Assembly (NCBI RefSeq): GCF_004122145.1
Contig: NZ_SBKQ01000001.1
Location: 1-64,000 of the forward strand
Source of the DNA: Flavobacterium piscinae
GTDB lineage: Bacteria; Bacteroidota; Bacteroidia; Flavobacteriales; Flavobacteriaceae
DNA length: 64,000 bases
Direction: 5' to 3'
Position 1 is the first letter of the stretch, and each line of letters begins with the position of its first letter. The notes beneath the pieces are model-generated. The model saw only the letters and a program-made list of their open reading frames with translations. It was not told the origin of the DNA and ran no database searches. Positions 28,701-36,399 of this stretch are shown here, piece after piece. The position numbers and the translations under genes are program-made.

Positions 28701-29412
28701 ATTATTCTCCGAATATGTAGAAGGTACGTCAAATAACAAAGCTTTAGAAATTGCCAATTATACCGGTAGTGCTGTAAATTTAAGTGGTTACTCAATCAGA
28801 AAGCAAACGAATGGTTCCGGTTCTTGGGGTACGGCGTTGAACTTGTCCGGTACAATTAACAATGGAGCAAAATTTGTTATTGTTCACAGTTCAATCAGTG
28901 CGGCTTGTTATAATAGAGCTAATGCAAATATTTCAACTTCGGTTACAGCCATGACATTTAATGGGAATGATCCGGTTGGATTATTTAAAAACGGGGTGCT
29001 AATTGATATTATCGGAACGTTTAATGGCGGTTCTTCAAATTTTGCGGCAAACACAACTTTGCGAAGAAAAGCATCTATTTTATCACCAAGTACAACGTTT
29101 AACCGAACAGCAGATTGGGATTCTTTTTCTTCCAACACGTGCAACGGTATTGGAAATCGTTTAGATGAATCTGACGATGAGGAAGGCTCAGATTTTGTTT
29201 TATATCCTAATCCTATTAAAGGTGATATTTTAAATATTGCTAATTTAGAAGGAGAATCAACCTATGTGATTTATAATATGATGGGTCAAGAATTAGGAAA
29301 AGGAAAAATTGAAAATGAAAGTATTTATGTAGGTTCTTTAGCTACAGGAACTTATTTAATTCAAATTTCAAATGAAACCGGTTCTAAAACAAAACCATTC
29401 ATCAAACAATAA
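25747..29412 (+). CDS. Secreted reprolysin-like metallopeptidase with FN3, GEVED and lamin-tail domains, T9SS type A
   Basis: 1221 residues. Signal peptide 1-19 (ending SNAQ); propeptide-like region to about 190; zinc metallopeptidase domain about 200-400 with H333-E334-MGH337-QFGANH343 and the Met-turn STIMGYAG. A PKD-like beta region follows (to about 645), then an FN3 domain (about 652-735), a GEVED domain (about 741-882, ending GQVEDYTVNL), a second FN3 (about 888-975), a lamin-tail domain (about 979-1135) and a type A T9SS sorting domain (about 1147-1221, YPNPIKGDILNI). It should be exported by Sec then T9SS and either released or surface-attached. It is one of four paralogues in the window. 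The substrate is unknown. Confidence 0.92.
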   Translation: MKLKLLTIALLASVCFSNAQEKSNFWKSATLKSTSALLESKKEIPQSKLFELDVNGIQSVLSTAPNRFAQTKNGKVISLPNGEGIMERFSVYENSILAPELAANYPNIKSYIGIGIDNPTSTVYFSISPLGFQSMQLNGGKPAVFIEPLTQDLLTYSVFKKADKVKQFSPFECGVIDAVADQIDPSTLRPNADDSTLRTFRLAVSTTGEYTAYFGGTKAQALAAINATMTRVNGVFEKDFAVRMVLIANTDLVIYTNASTDPYTTSYNSQVQSTLTSVIGEANYDIGHLFVRASNNGNAGCIGCVCVNGSKGSAFTAATVPTGDLFDIDYVAHEMGHQFGANHTFSFSNEGTGANMEPGSGSTIMGYAGITGQDVQPNSDAYFHAFSIQQVTNNVKGKTCQTNTATGNAVPTANAGLDYTIPRSTPFMLTGSGTDANGDALTYIWEQFDNAASNATGASSAASATRTSGPTFRSYSPSTSPVRYFPRMQSILAGATTTTGTEITVEALPSVARTMNFRLTVRDNRAGGSANNSDDMIVTVNGTAGPFTVTSPNTAVSYPAGSTQTVTWNVAGTTANGVNCANVDILISTDGGNTWSNLVTATPNDGSQAITIPNTQGNQNRIMVKGNNHIFFDVSNANFTITAGSSDTVAPTAPTLAAAGTTSTSTNLSWSGATDNVGVTGYDVYRGGVLIGSTTTATTFAVTGLTPSTTYAFNVRAKDAAGNISVNSNTVSVTTLAAGLTYCTSQGNSIVDEYIGRVQIGTIDNSSGGVTGYVDYTSLSTDLTKGSSATITITPTWTGTTYSEGYAVFIDYNQNGLFTDTGETVWSLAPTTATPVSGTFTIPTTAANGPTRMRVSMKYNGTPTACETFSYGQVEDYTVNLVVGTTDTTAPSAPTNLIASGTTQTTTNLSWNASTDNVGVTGYDVYSGTTLLGTVATTTAGITGLTASTTYTFSVRAKDAAGNISSSSNTVNVTTLAAAGNGTDLLFSEYVEGTSNNKALEIANYTGSAVNLSGYSIRKQTNGSGSWGTALNLSGTINNGAKFVIVHSSISAACYNRANANISTSVTAMTFNGNDPVGLFKNGVLIDIIGTFNGGSSNFAANTTLRRKASILSPSTTFNRTADWDSFSSNTCNGIGNRLDESDDEEGSDFVLYPNPIKGDILNIANLEGESTYVIYNMMGQELGKGKIENESIYVGSLATGTYLIQISNETGSKTKPFIKQ

Positions 29413-29430
29413 GAGAAATCTAACTTCAAA

Positions 29431-29460
29431 AAAGCCATCTCTGTTGAGGTGGCTTTTTTT
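29431..29460 (+). terminator. Rho-independent terminator after metallopeptidase
   Basis: AAAGCCATCTC / GAGGTGGCTTT stem with loop TGTT and a T run. Confidence 0.85.
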
Positions 29461-29503
29461 ATGGCAAAAAATTCGTTACTTTTAGCCTTTAATTTTTTAT
29501 CAA

Positions 29504-31408
29504 ATGAAGAACATAATTTTAATCGTAAGCTGTTTTATGGGATTAACCGCCGCAACTGCTCAACAAATATTGACGCCTGAGTTATTATGGAAATTGGGAC
29601 GAGTATCACCTTTAGGAATTACCAAAGACGGGAAAAGTGTTGTTTATAAAGTATCTATCCCTTCGGTGGAAGAAAACAAATTGAATTCTAAAACGTTTAG
29701 TGTCCCAATTAATGGTGGAATGGCTATTGAAGTTGCTGATACCAAAGAACTTTTAATGGACAAAAACTTATCTCCTGATGGGAAACATATACTTTCCCAC
29801 AAAGAAATAAAAATTGAAAAAATTAACGGAAAAGATATTCATCCCGACTTAAAAAAGTCAGAGGTACAAATTTATAGTGGTTTAAATTATCGCCATTGGG
29901 ATACTTGGAACGAAGGAAGTTACAACCATGTTGGCTTTTCTGAAGTTAACAAAGAAAAATCATTTGTGGATATTATGAAAGATGAACCCTTTGATTCTCC
30001 TCAAAAACCTTTCGGTGGCGATGAAGATTATATTTGGTCTAAAGACGGCAAAAGTATTATTTATGTTTCTAAAAAGAAATCCGGTACGGCTTATGCTACT
30101 TCCACCAACACCGATTTATATGAATACAATTTAGAAACCAAAACCACTAATAATCTTACTGAAAGTAATTTAGGATATGATACCCATCCCACCATTTCAC
30201 CAAACGGGGAATTGTCTTGGTTGCAAATGAAACGTGATGGTTATGAAGCCGATAAAAACGACATCATCGTTCGATTCAAAGGAATGGATATGAACCTTAC
30301 GGCCAATTGGGATGGCACAGTGGACAGTTTTACTTGGAGTGCCGATGGAAAGAAAGTCTTTTTCTTAGCTCCGGTGGATGGGACTAAGCAATTATTTGAA
30401 GTAAACTTTCCGGGTCTAACTCGAATAGCCATTACTGTTCGTCAAATTACTTCAGGTGATTTTGATGTGACGGATATCATAGGCTTTTCAGGCGATAAAA
30501 TAATTTTGGGAAGAACGGACATGAACCACGCCAAAGAAATTTATTCCTACGATTTCAAGAAAAAAACATGGCTTCAAATCACTAAAGTAAATGATGAAAC
30601 CTATAACAAATTAGCTTTACCAAAAATTGAAAAAAGATATGTTTCTACAACAGATGGTAAAAAAATGTTGGTGTGGGTAATACTACCGCCTAATTTCGAT
30701 AAAACCAAAAAATACCCCACGTTGTTGTATTGTCAAGGTGGTCCGCAAGGAGCTTTGTCTCAGTTTTATTCTTTCCGTTGGAATTTCAGTTTGATGGCTT
30801 CACAAGGGTATGTCGTGGTAGCTCCCAACCGACGTGGAATGCCTGGACACGGTGTAGAATGGAACGAACAAATCAGTAAAGACTGGGGCGGACAAGTAAT
30901 GGATGATTATTTATCCGCAATTGATGATGTAGCCAAAGAAAGTTATGTAGACAAGTCTCGATTAGGAGCTGTTGGAGCCAGTTATGGAGGTTACTCCGTG
31001 TTTTATTTGGCGGGAATTCACAACAAACGTTTCAAAACCTTCATCTCTCATTGTGGTGTGTTTAATTTAGAAAGTATGTACGGAACCACCGAAGAAGTGT
31101 TCTTCACCAATTGGGATATTGGGGGTGCTTATTGGGAAACCAACAATGCAGCCGCTCAAAAAACATACAACCAATTTAATCCTGTAAAAATGGTAAACAA
31201 ATGGGATACTCCTATGCTTATCATTCAAGGTGGTAAAGATTACCGCGTGCCGATAGGACAAGGACAAGAAGCGTTTCAGGCCGCACAATTGCAGGGAATC
31301 AAAAGTCGTTTTATTCTTTTTCCTGAAGAAAATCACTGGGTGCTTAAACCGCAGAATGCGATTGTTTGGCAACGTGAATTTTTTGGATGGTTGAAAGAAA
31401 CCCTTTAA
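29504..31408 (+). CDS. S9 family peptidase, dipeptidyl-peptidase (DPP5-like), exported
   Basis: 634 residues. Signal peptide 1-19 (ending ATAQQ). An N-terminal beta-propeller built from SPDGK/WSKDGK/WSADGK repeats (about 25-380) precedes an alpha/beta-hydrolase domain. The triad is S493 in GASYGGYS, Asp in GGKDYRVP and His in EENHWVL. Periplasmic enzymes of this type release dipeptides from peptides taken up by the cell, which fits the secreted peptidases nearby. It has its own terminator. DPP5 versus acylaminoacyl-peptidase specificity cannot be decided. Confidence 0.92.
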   Translation: MKNIILIVSCFMGLTAATAQQILTPELLWKLGRVSPLGITKDGKSVVYKVSIPSVEENKLNSKTFSVPINGGMAIEVADTKELLMDKNLSPDGKHILSHKEIKIEKINGKDIHPDLKKSEVQIYSGLNYRHWDTWNEGSYNHVGFSEVNKEKSFVDIMKDEPFDSPQKPFGGDEDYIWSKDGKSIIYVSKKKSGTAYATSTNTDLYEYNLETKTTNNLTESNLGYDTHPTISPNGELSWLQMKRDGYEADKNDIIVRFKGMDMNLTANWDGTVDSFTWSADGKKVFFLAPVDGTKQLFEVNFPGLTRIAITVRQITSGDFDVTDIIGFSGDKIILGRTDMNHAKEIYSYDFKKKTWLQITKVNDETYNKLALPKIEKRYVSTTDGKKMLVWVILPPNFDKTKKYPTLLYCQGGPQGALSQFYSFRWNFSLMASQGYVVVAPNRRGMPGHGVEWNEQISKDWGGQVMDDYLSAIDDVAKESYVDKSRLGAVGASYGGYSVFYLAGIHNKRFKTFISHCGVFNLESMYGTTEEVFFTNWDIGGAYWETNNAAAQKTYNQFNPVKMVNKWDTPMLIIQGGKDYRVPIGQGQEAFQAAQLQGIKSRFILFPEENHWVLKPQNAIVWQREFFGWLKETL

Positions 31409-31423
31409 AGGAATCCATAAAAT

Positions 31424-31453
31424 AGCCTTTACTAACCGGTAAGGGCTGTTTTT
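31424..31453 (+). terminator. Rho-independent terminator after S9 peptidase
   Basis: AGCCTTTAC / GTAAGGGCT stem with loop TAACCG, then GTTTTT. Confidence 0.75.
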
Positions 31454-31487
31454 GGAATTGCTGACGAATTAATAACGCTCACTTATC

Positions 31488-32624
31488 ATGGATGCTTTTC
31501 CAAAAAAACTTTCTCTAAAATTATCGCTAAGAACAGAAAGTAACGCCTTACGGCAATTGTCAATTCCCAATCAATTAGTTGATTTTTCCTCTAATGATTA
31601 TTTGGGTTTCGCCAAAAGTGAAGAAATTTTTCAGCAAACACATGAATTGCTGGTTTCTAGAAATTACAAAATAAATGGAGCGACCGGTTCACGTTTACTT
31701 AGTGGAAACCATTCGATTTATTCAGAAACAGAAGAATATATTGCTCAGTTTCATCAAGCCGAAGCAGCTCTTATTTTCAATTCCGGCTACGATGCTAATG
31801 TGGGTTTTTTCAGCTCCGTTCTGCAACGCAACGACATTATATTATTTGACGAACTCAGTCATGCCTCCATTCGAGATGGTATTCAAATGAGTTTGGCTAA
31901 ATCATTCAAATTCAAACACAACGATGTCGTTGATTTAGAAAATTTACTGAATAAATGTAGTCAAATAACCGACAACGAACAACAGTCAACCGTTTACATT
32001 GTTACCGAGAGTATTTTTTCTATGGATGGCGATTCCCCTGATTTGGAAAAGTTGGTGCAATTAGCTGAAAAATATAAGGCCTATTTAGTAGTAGATGAAG
32101 CTCATGCTATTGGCATTTTTGGTGAAAATGGTCAAGGCTTAGTGCAACAATTGCACCTACACGACAAGGTTTTTGCACGAATTATCACCTTCGGAAAAGC
32201 ATTAGGCTGCCACGGAGCGGCTATTTTAGGCAGCCAACAACTCAAGAATTATTTAGTCAATTTTGCCCGAAGTTTTATATATACCACCGGATTATCGCCC
32301 CATGCTGTCGCAACGATTTTTGTGGCCTATCAGCAATTGGCTAAAAGCAAGCAAGAAAGAGCAATACTTATTCAAAACATTGCTTATTTTAAGTCATGTC
32401 TTTCCTCTTCCAATTCTCATCTTCCATCCAATTCATCCATCCATTCCGTCATAATCCCCGGAAACGAGCGAGTAAAAACCATTGCACAACACCTCCAACA
32501 AAACGGTTTTGACGTAAAACCTATTCTTTCGCCCACCGTTCCTGAAGGTCAGGAAAGATTGCGGTTTTGTTTACATAGTTTCAATACTGAAGAAGAGATC
32601 AAGACAGTTCTTTCTTTATTATAA
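31488..32624 (+). CDS. bioF: 8-amino-7-oxononanoate synthase BioF
   Basis: 378 residues of the PLP-dependent alpha-oxoamine synthase family. BioF condenses a pimeloyl thioester with L-alanine, the first step of biotin ring assembly. Seen are FSSNDYLGFAKS, NGATGSRLLSGNH, DELSHASIRDG, VDEAHAIGIFGENGQG and the PLP lysine K237 in TFGKALGCHGA. bioD, bioA and a ketosynthase follow in the same direction, supporting BioF over the similar 2-amino-3-ketobutyrate ligase or serine palmitoyltransferase. Confidence 0.92.
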   Translation: MDAFPKKLSLKLSLRTESNALRQLSIPNQLVDFSSNDYLGFAKSEEIFQQTHELLVSRNYKINGATGSRLLSGNHSIYSETEEYIAQFHQAEAALIFNSGYDANVGFFSSVLQRNDIILFDELSHASIRDGIQMSLAKSFKFKHNDVVDLENLLNKCSQITDNEQQSTVYIVTESIFSMDGDSPDLEKLVQLAEKYKAYLVVDEAHAIGIFGENGQGLVQQLHLHDKVFARIITFGKALGCHGAAILGSQQLKNYLVNFARSFIYTTGLSPHAVATIFVAYQQLAKSKQERAILIQNIAYFKSCLSSSNSHLPSNSSIHSVIIPGNERVKTIAQHLQQNGFDVKPILSPTVPEGQERLRFCLHSFNTEEEIKTVLSLL

Positions 32625-32688
32625 TCTTTTCCAAAAATCCTTGTGAACTTCCCATATTCTTTGCGAACTTTGCAGTTAAACAAACGCC

Positions 32689-33309
32689 ATGAAATTATTT
32701 ATTACCGGAATAGGAACCGACGTAGGAAAAACAATTACATCCGCCATCATTACTGAAGCCTTGGAAGCCGATTATTGGAAGCCCGTCCAAGCCGGTGATT
32801 TACACTTTTCCGATAGCCATAAACTACAATCACTCCTGTCCAATTCCAAAACAAAAATTCACCCGAACAGTTATGCCTTGCAAACTCCGGCCAGTCCGCA
32901 TTATGCAGCAGCAATTGACGGAGTTGCCATCGATATTCAAAACATCACAACCCCAAAAACAAACAACCATTTGGTGATTGAAGGTGCCGGCGGACTTTTT
33001 GTCCCGCTCAACCAAACAGCAACTATTCTCGATTTGATTCAACCTGATTATAAAGTAATTGTCGTTTCTCGTCATTATTTGGGGAGTATTAATCATACGT
33101 TGTTGACGATCGAAGCCCTTCAAAACCGAAAAATAGCCATTGCCGGAATAGTTTTTTCCGGTGATGAAAATCCCGCTACGGAATCCATTATTTTATCCAA
33201 AACCGGGGTCAACTTCATCGGAAGAATTGACAACGAACCGTATTTCGATCAAAATGTCATTTTCTATTACGCTGAAAAGTTTAAAGAAAATCTGCAACAC
33301 ATTGTTTAA
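32689..33309 (+). CDS. bioD: Dethiobiotin synthetase BioD
   Basis: 206 residues. BioD closes the ureido ring of dethiobiotin from diaminopelargonic acid, CO2 and ATP. The P-loop GIGTDVGKTITSAI is at residues 7-20, YWKPVQAGD follows at about 30, and the VIEGAGGLFVPLN motif is at about 97. It lies 64 bases after bioF and 10 bases before bioA. Confidence 0.95.
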   Translation: MKLFITGIGTDVGKTITSAIITEALEADYWKPVQAGDLHFSDSHKLQSLLSNSKTKIHPNSYALQTPASPHYAAAIDGVAIDIQNITTPKTNNHLVIEGAGGLFVPLNQTATILDLIQPDYKVIVVSRHYLGSINHTLLTIEALQNRKIAIAGIVFSGDENPATESIILSKTGVNFIGRIDNEPYFDQNVIFYYAEKFKENLQHIV

Positions 33310-33319
33310 AAATCCAATC

Positions 33320-34585
33320 ATGAACCTTTCCCAAAAAGATCAACTTTACAATTGGCATCCGTATACCCAACACCAAACCACCGGACTTTTACCGGCGATT
33401 GTCAAAGGTGAAGGCGTTTACTTGTGGGATGAAAACGGGAAGCAATACATCGATGCCATTTCCAGTTGGTGGGTCAATCCGTTTGGACATTCCAACCCCA
33501 TCATTGCCAAAGCGATTTATAACCAATTGACCACCTTAGAACATGTTTTATTTGGTGGTTTTACCAATAAACCCGCGGTGGAATTGGCTGAAAAACTTCT
33601 TTCTATTTTACCGTCCAATCAAAAAAAATTATTTTATTCAGACAATGGTTCAACCGCGGTGGAAATTGCTATCAAATCCGCGTTGCAATTTTTTTATAAC
33701 AAAGGCGAAAAGCGTACCAAAATCCTCGCCTTTGAAGAAGGTTTTCACGGTGATACCTTTGGAGCCATGGCCGCTAGTGGTATTACTTTTTTTACGGAAG
33801 CGTTTCAAGGTTCCTTGTTGGAAGTGGTTCGGATTCCCTTACCAACAACAGAAAACAATAGTTTGACCTTGTTGGAAAATGTACTGCAAACCAACGAATT
33901 TGCTGCGTTTATTTTTGAACCGCTCGTACAAGGTGCAGCCGGAATGGTGATGTATGAACCACAAGAATTGGACAAATTAATTTCGCTTTGCCAAAAACAT
34001 AAAGTGTTTACTATTGCCGATGAAATCATGACCGGTTTTGGTAAAACGGGAAAAACATTCGCGTGTGATTATTTAAGCGAACAACCTGATATGATGTGTT
34101 TGTCAAAAGCGTTAACCGGCGGAACCATTCCGATGGCGGTGACCAGTTTTACACAAGAAATTTTTGATGGATTTTTGTCGAATGATGTGAATAAAGCTTT
34201 ATTTCACGGACATACTTTTACCGGAAATCCGACGGGATGTGCTGCAGCTTTGGCTTCGATTGAGTTGCTTTTTTCTAACGAAATGCAAGAAAACATCTCG
34301 CGAATAGAACAACAACATTTGCAATTTGCTCACCGATTGAAAAAGTATCCCAACGTTCAAAATTGCAGAACATTAGGAATCATTTTGGCCTTTGAAATCA
34401 AAAGAGAAACAACGGAGAGTTATTACGGTGATTTTAGGAATAAGTTGTATGCATTTTTTATCGAAAACGGCATCATTCTTCGTCCGGTTGGGAATACCAT
34501 TTATGTTCTTCCGCCATATGTTACCACCAATGAGCAATTGGAAATAATTTATAAAACCATTGAAAAAGCCTTAGAGATAATGTAA
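33320..34585 (+). CDS. bioA: Adenosylmethionine-8-amino-7-oxononanoate aminotransferase BioA
   Basis: 421 residues from ATG 33320; the open frame runs further upstream but only by overlapping bioD in another frame. BioA makes 7,8-diaminopelargonate, using S-adenosylmethionine as amino donor. The N-terminal WHPYTQ and AISSWWVNPFGH are typical of BioA, and the PLP lysine is K263 in CLSKALTGG. It sits 10 bases after bioD. Confidence 0.95.
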   Translation: MNLSQKDQLYNWHPYTQHQTTGLLPAIVKGEGVYLWDENGKQYIDAISSWWVNPFGHSNPIIAKAIYNQLTTLEHVLFGGFTNKPAVELAEKLLSILPSNQKKLFYSDNGSTAVEIAIKSALQFFYNKGEKRTKILAFEEGFHGDTFGAMAASGITFFTEAFQGSLLEVVRIPLPTTENNSLTLLENVLQTNEFAAFIFEPLVQGAAGMVMYEPQELDKLISLCQKHKVFTIADEIMTGFGKTGKTFACDYLSEQPDMMCLSKALTGGTIPMAVTSFTQEIFDGFLSNDVNKALFHGHTFTGNPTGCAAALASIELLFSNEMQENISRIEQQHLQFAHRLKKYPNVQNCRTLGIILAFEIKRETTESYYGDFRNKLYAFFIENGIILRPVGNTIYVLPPYVTTNEQLEIIYKTIEKALEIM

Positions 34586-34621
34586 ATTTGCATTTTATAA
34601 GTAGACCCAAATTCCTCTTTT

Positions 34622-35788
34622 TTGAACTCAAAAATTGCCATAACTTCGTTTGCATCAGTTTCTCCTTTGGGAAATGATCCGGTTGCGGTATGGGAATCCT
34701 ATCAATCGGAAGAATCCTTAATCAAACCCAATTCAATCGGAACAGCTACGGTTTTTGCTTCTTTTTTAGCGGAAGAAAGCAAACAAAAAGTTGAGGCATT
34801 GCGATTAGCTGAATCGAATTATAAATCACTGGACGATTCCGTTTTATTTGCTATTTTGGCTTCACGACAAGCGGTGGCAACAGCCGGATGGAAGCCGGAT
34901 ACTGTTTTTGGCATCAACATCGGTTCTTCTCGCGGAGCTACGCAATTGTTCGAAAAACACCTCACCGAGTTTTTATCCACCGGAAAAGCTCAAACCTTAG
35001 CTTCGCCAACCACTACCTTGGGCAATATTTCCAGTTGGGTGGCCCAGGATTTACAAAACAACGGCCCCGAAATTTCGCATTCCATTACGTGTTCAACTGC
35101 TTTACATGCGTTGTTAAATGGCATTGCTTGGCTTCGGTCGGGGATGGCTGATAAATTTTTAGTGGGTGGGAGTGAAGCACCGCTTACGCCGTTTACCATT
35201 GCACAAATGCAAGCCATGAAGATTTATTCCTCGGTAGAAAGTGATAATCCGTATCCGTGTAGAACCTTTGATTTTTCTAAAACCAAAAACACCATGGTGT
35301 TGGGAGAGGCAGCTGCAGTGATTTGCATGGAAAACGAAACGAAAGAAAATGCCCTCGCCTATGTAGAAGGATTTGGTTATGCCACTGAAAATTTAACTCA
35401 TTCTGTTTCCATTTCGGCGGAGGCGACTTGTTTTCAAAAATCGATGAAAATGGCTTTAGGAAAAACGAATCCCGAAGAAATTGATGTGATTGTCACCCAT
35501 TCACCCGGAACCATTCAAGGTGATTTGAGTGAAAGAAAAGCAATAGAAATTGTTTTTGGAAAGAACCTTCCATTACTCACCAATAACAAATGGAAAATAG
35601 GCCATACGTTTGGAGCATCCGGCATGTTGAGTGTAGAAATGGCGTTGTTGATGTTGCAACACAATCAATTTATAAATGTTCCTTTTTTGGAGTCGCAACA
35701 GCAAATCCGACCATTACAAAAAATCATGGTCAATGCCGTGGGTTTTGGAGGCAATGCGGTGAGTATTGTGTTAAGCAAAAACGAGTAG
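34622..35788 (+). CDS. FabF-like beta-ketoacyl synthase in the biotin operon
   Basis: 388 residues from TTG 34622. No ATG is available upstream and the conserved fold begins at once (KIAITSFASVSPLGNDP). The Cys-His-His triad of condensing enzymes is intact: C157 in SITCSTALHA, H293 in VTHSPGTIQGD, H328 in IGHTFGASG. It is shorter than FabF (about 413). It follows bioA by 36 bases in the same direction, so it is probably co-transcribed. The context suggests a role in making the pimeloyl precursor, since no bioC, bioH or bioW is seen nearby; this is inference, and a general fatty-acid or polyketide role is possible. A remote parallel is BioZ, a FabH-type synthase. Confidence 0.85.
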   Translation: MNSKIAITSFASVSPLGNDPVAVWESYQSEESLIKPNSIGTATVFASFLAEESKQKVEALRLAESNYKSLDDSVLFAILASRQAVATAGWKPDTVFGINIGSSRGATQLFEKHLTEFLSTGKAQTLASPTTTLGNISSWVAQDLQNNGPEISHSITCSTALHALLNGIAWLRSGMADKFLVGGSEAPLTPFTIAQMQAMKIYSSVESDNPYPCRTFDFSKTKNTMVLGEAAAVICMENETKENALAYVEGFGYATENLTHSVSISAEATCFQKSMKMALGKTNPEEIDVIVTHSPGTIQGDLSERKAIEIVFGKNLPLLTNNKWKIGHTFGASGMLSVEMALLMLQHNQFINVPFLESQQQIRPLQKIMVNAVGFGGNAVSIVLSKNE

Positions 35789-35789
35789 G

Positions 35790-36269
35790 TTACACATTTT
35801 TCTCCAAAGCTTTCACTTTTTGATACACCCAATCGCTTTCCCAACCTTTTCGGAGTAAGGTGTCACAGTATTTTTTTCGCTTTTTCAGTACATTTTTTTC
35901 AGTAATCGAATGCCACGTTTTTTCGGCCAATTCGTGAAAAGTGGTTGTGTATTCTTCCTCCGGAATTTCTTTCAACCCAACTTTTATCAGATAATCAGAA
36001 ATATTTCGTTGTTTCAATTCGTTTGAAATTCTATTTTTCCCCCATTTTTTTTGATGAAATTTACTAATGGAAAACAACTTGGCAAACCGTTCTTCGTTCA
36101 GAAAATTATGACGAAGTAAATGCACTATGATTTCGTCCTGTTGGTTTGAAGGAACCGATAAGGCGTAGAGTTTTTGAACCACTTCGGCATGGCAACGTTC
36201 TTGGTAAGAGCAGTAATATTCCATCTTCTGAATGATATCCAAAACGGAAGTGTTTGAGAGTGAGTGCAA
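35790..36269 (-). CDS. recX: Regulatory protein RecX
   Basis: 159 residues from TTG 36269; there is no ATG between it and the upstream stop at 36303-36305, and the next ATG (36224) would trim 15 residues. RecX binds and modulates RecA filaments. Three-helix RecX repeats are visible, with KMEYYCSYQERCHAEV near the N-terminus, HLLRHNFLNEERFAKLF and FHQKKWGKNRISNELKQ in the middle, and LLRKGWESDWVYQKVK at the end. It converges on the ketosynthase gene with one base between. Confidence 0.88.
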   Translation of the reverse strand: MHSLSNTSVLDIIQKMEYYCSYQERCHAEVVQKLYALSVPSNQQDEIIVHLLRHNFLNEERFAKLFSISKFHQKKWGKNRISNELKQRNISDYLIKVGLKEIPEEEYTTTFHELAEKTWHSITEKNVLKKRKKYCDTLLRKGWESDWVYQKVKALEKNV

Positions 36270-36311
36270 TGCTAAAAAATTTAATGTTTTTTTGTTAATA
36301 ATTTAGTAACG

Positions 36312-36319
36312 CAAAGATA
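36312..36319 (-). promoter_or_regulatory. -7 promoter element TATCTTTG for recX
   Basis: An exact TAnnTTTG match on the minus strand, 42 bases before TTG 36269. No -33 TTG at standard spacing. Confidence 0.45.
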
Positions 36320-36349
36320 TTGAAATTCTGTAATTTAGCCGTAAATTTG
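36320..36349 (+). promoter_or_regulatory. Full Bacteroidota promoter TTG-N19-TAAATTTG
   Basis: -33 TTG at 36320-36322 and -7 TAAATTTG at 36342-36349 at ideal spacing, 50 bases before the ATG at 36400. It overlaps the divergent recX promoter region. Confidence 0.7.
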
Positions 36350-36399
36350 TACCCGCTTTAAACAATAGGAAAGCAATAAAAAACAGATCATTTCTAAAA

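Noticed and set aside
31409..31487. Biotin-repressor operator or riboswitch before bioF
   Set aside because: Only a terminator hairpin is present; no long GTTTAC-type palindrome or structured leader was seen here or before bioB.
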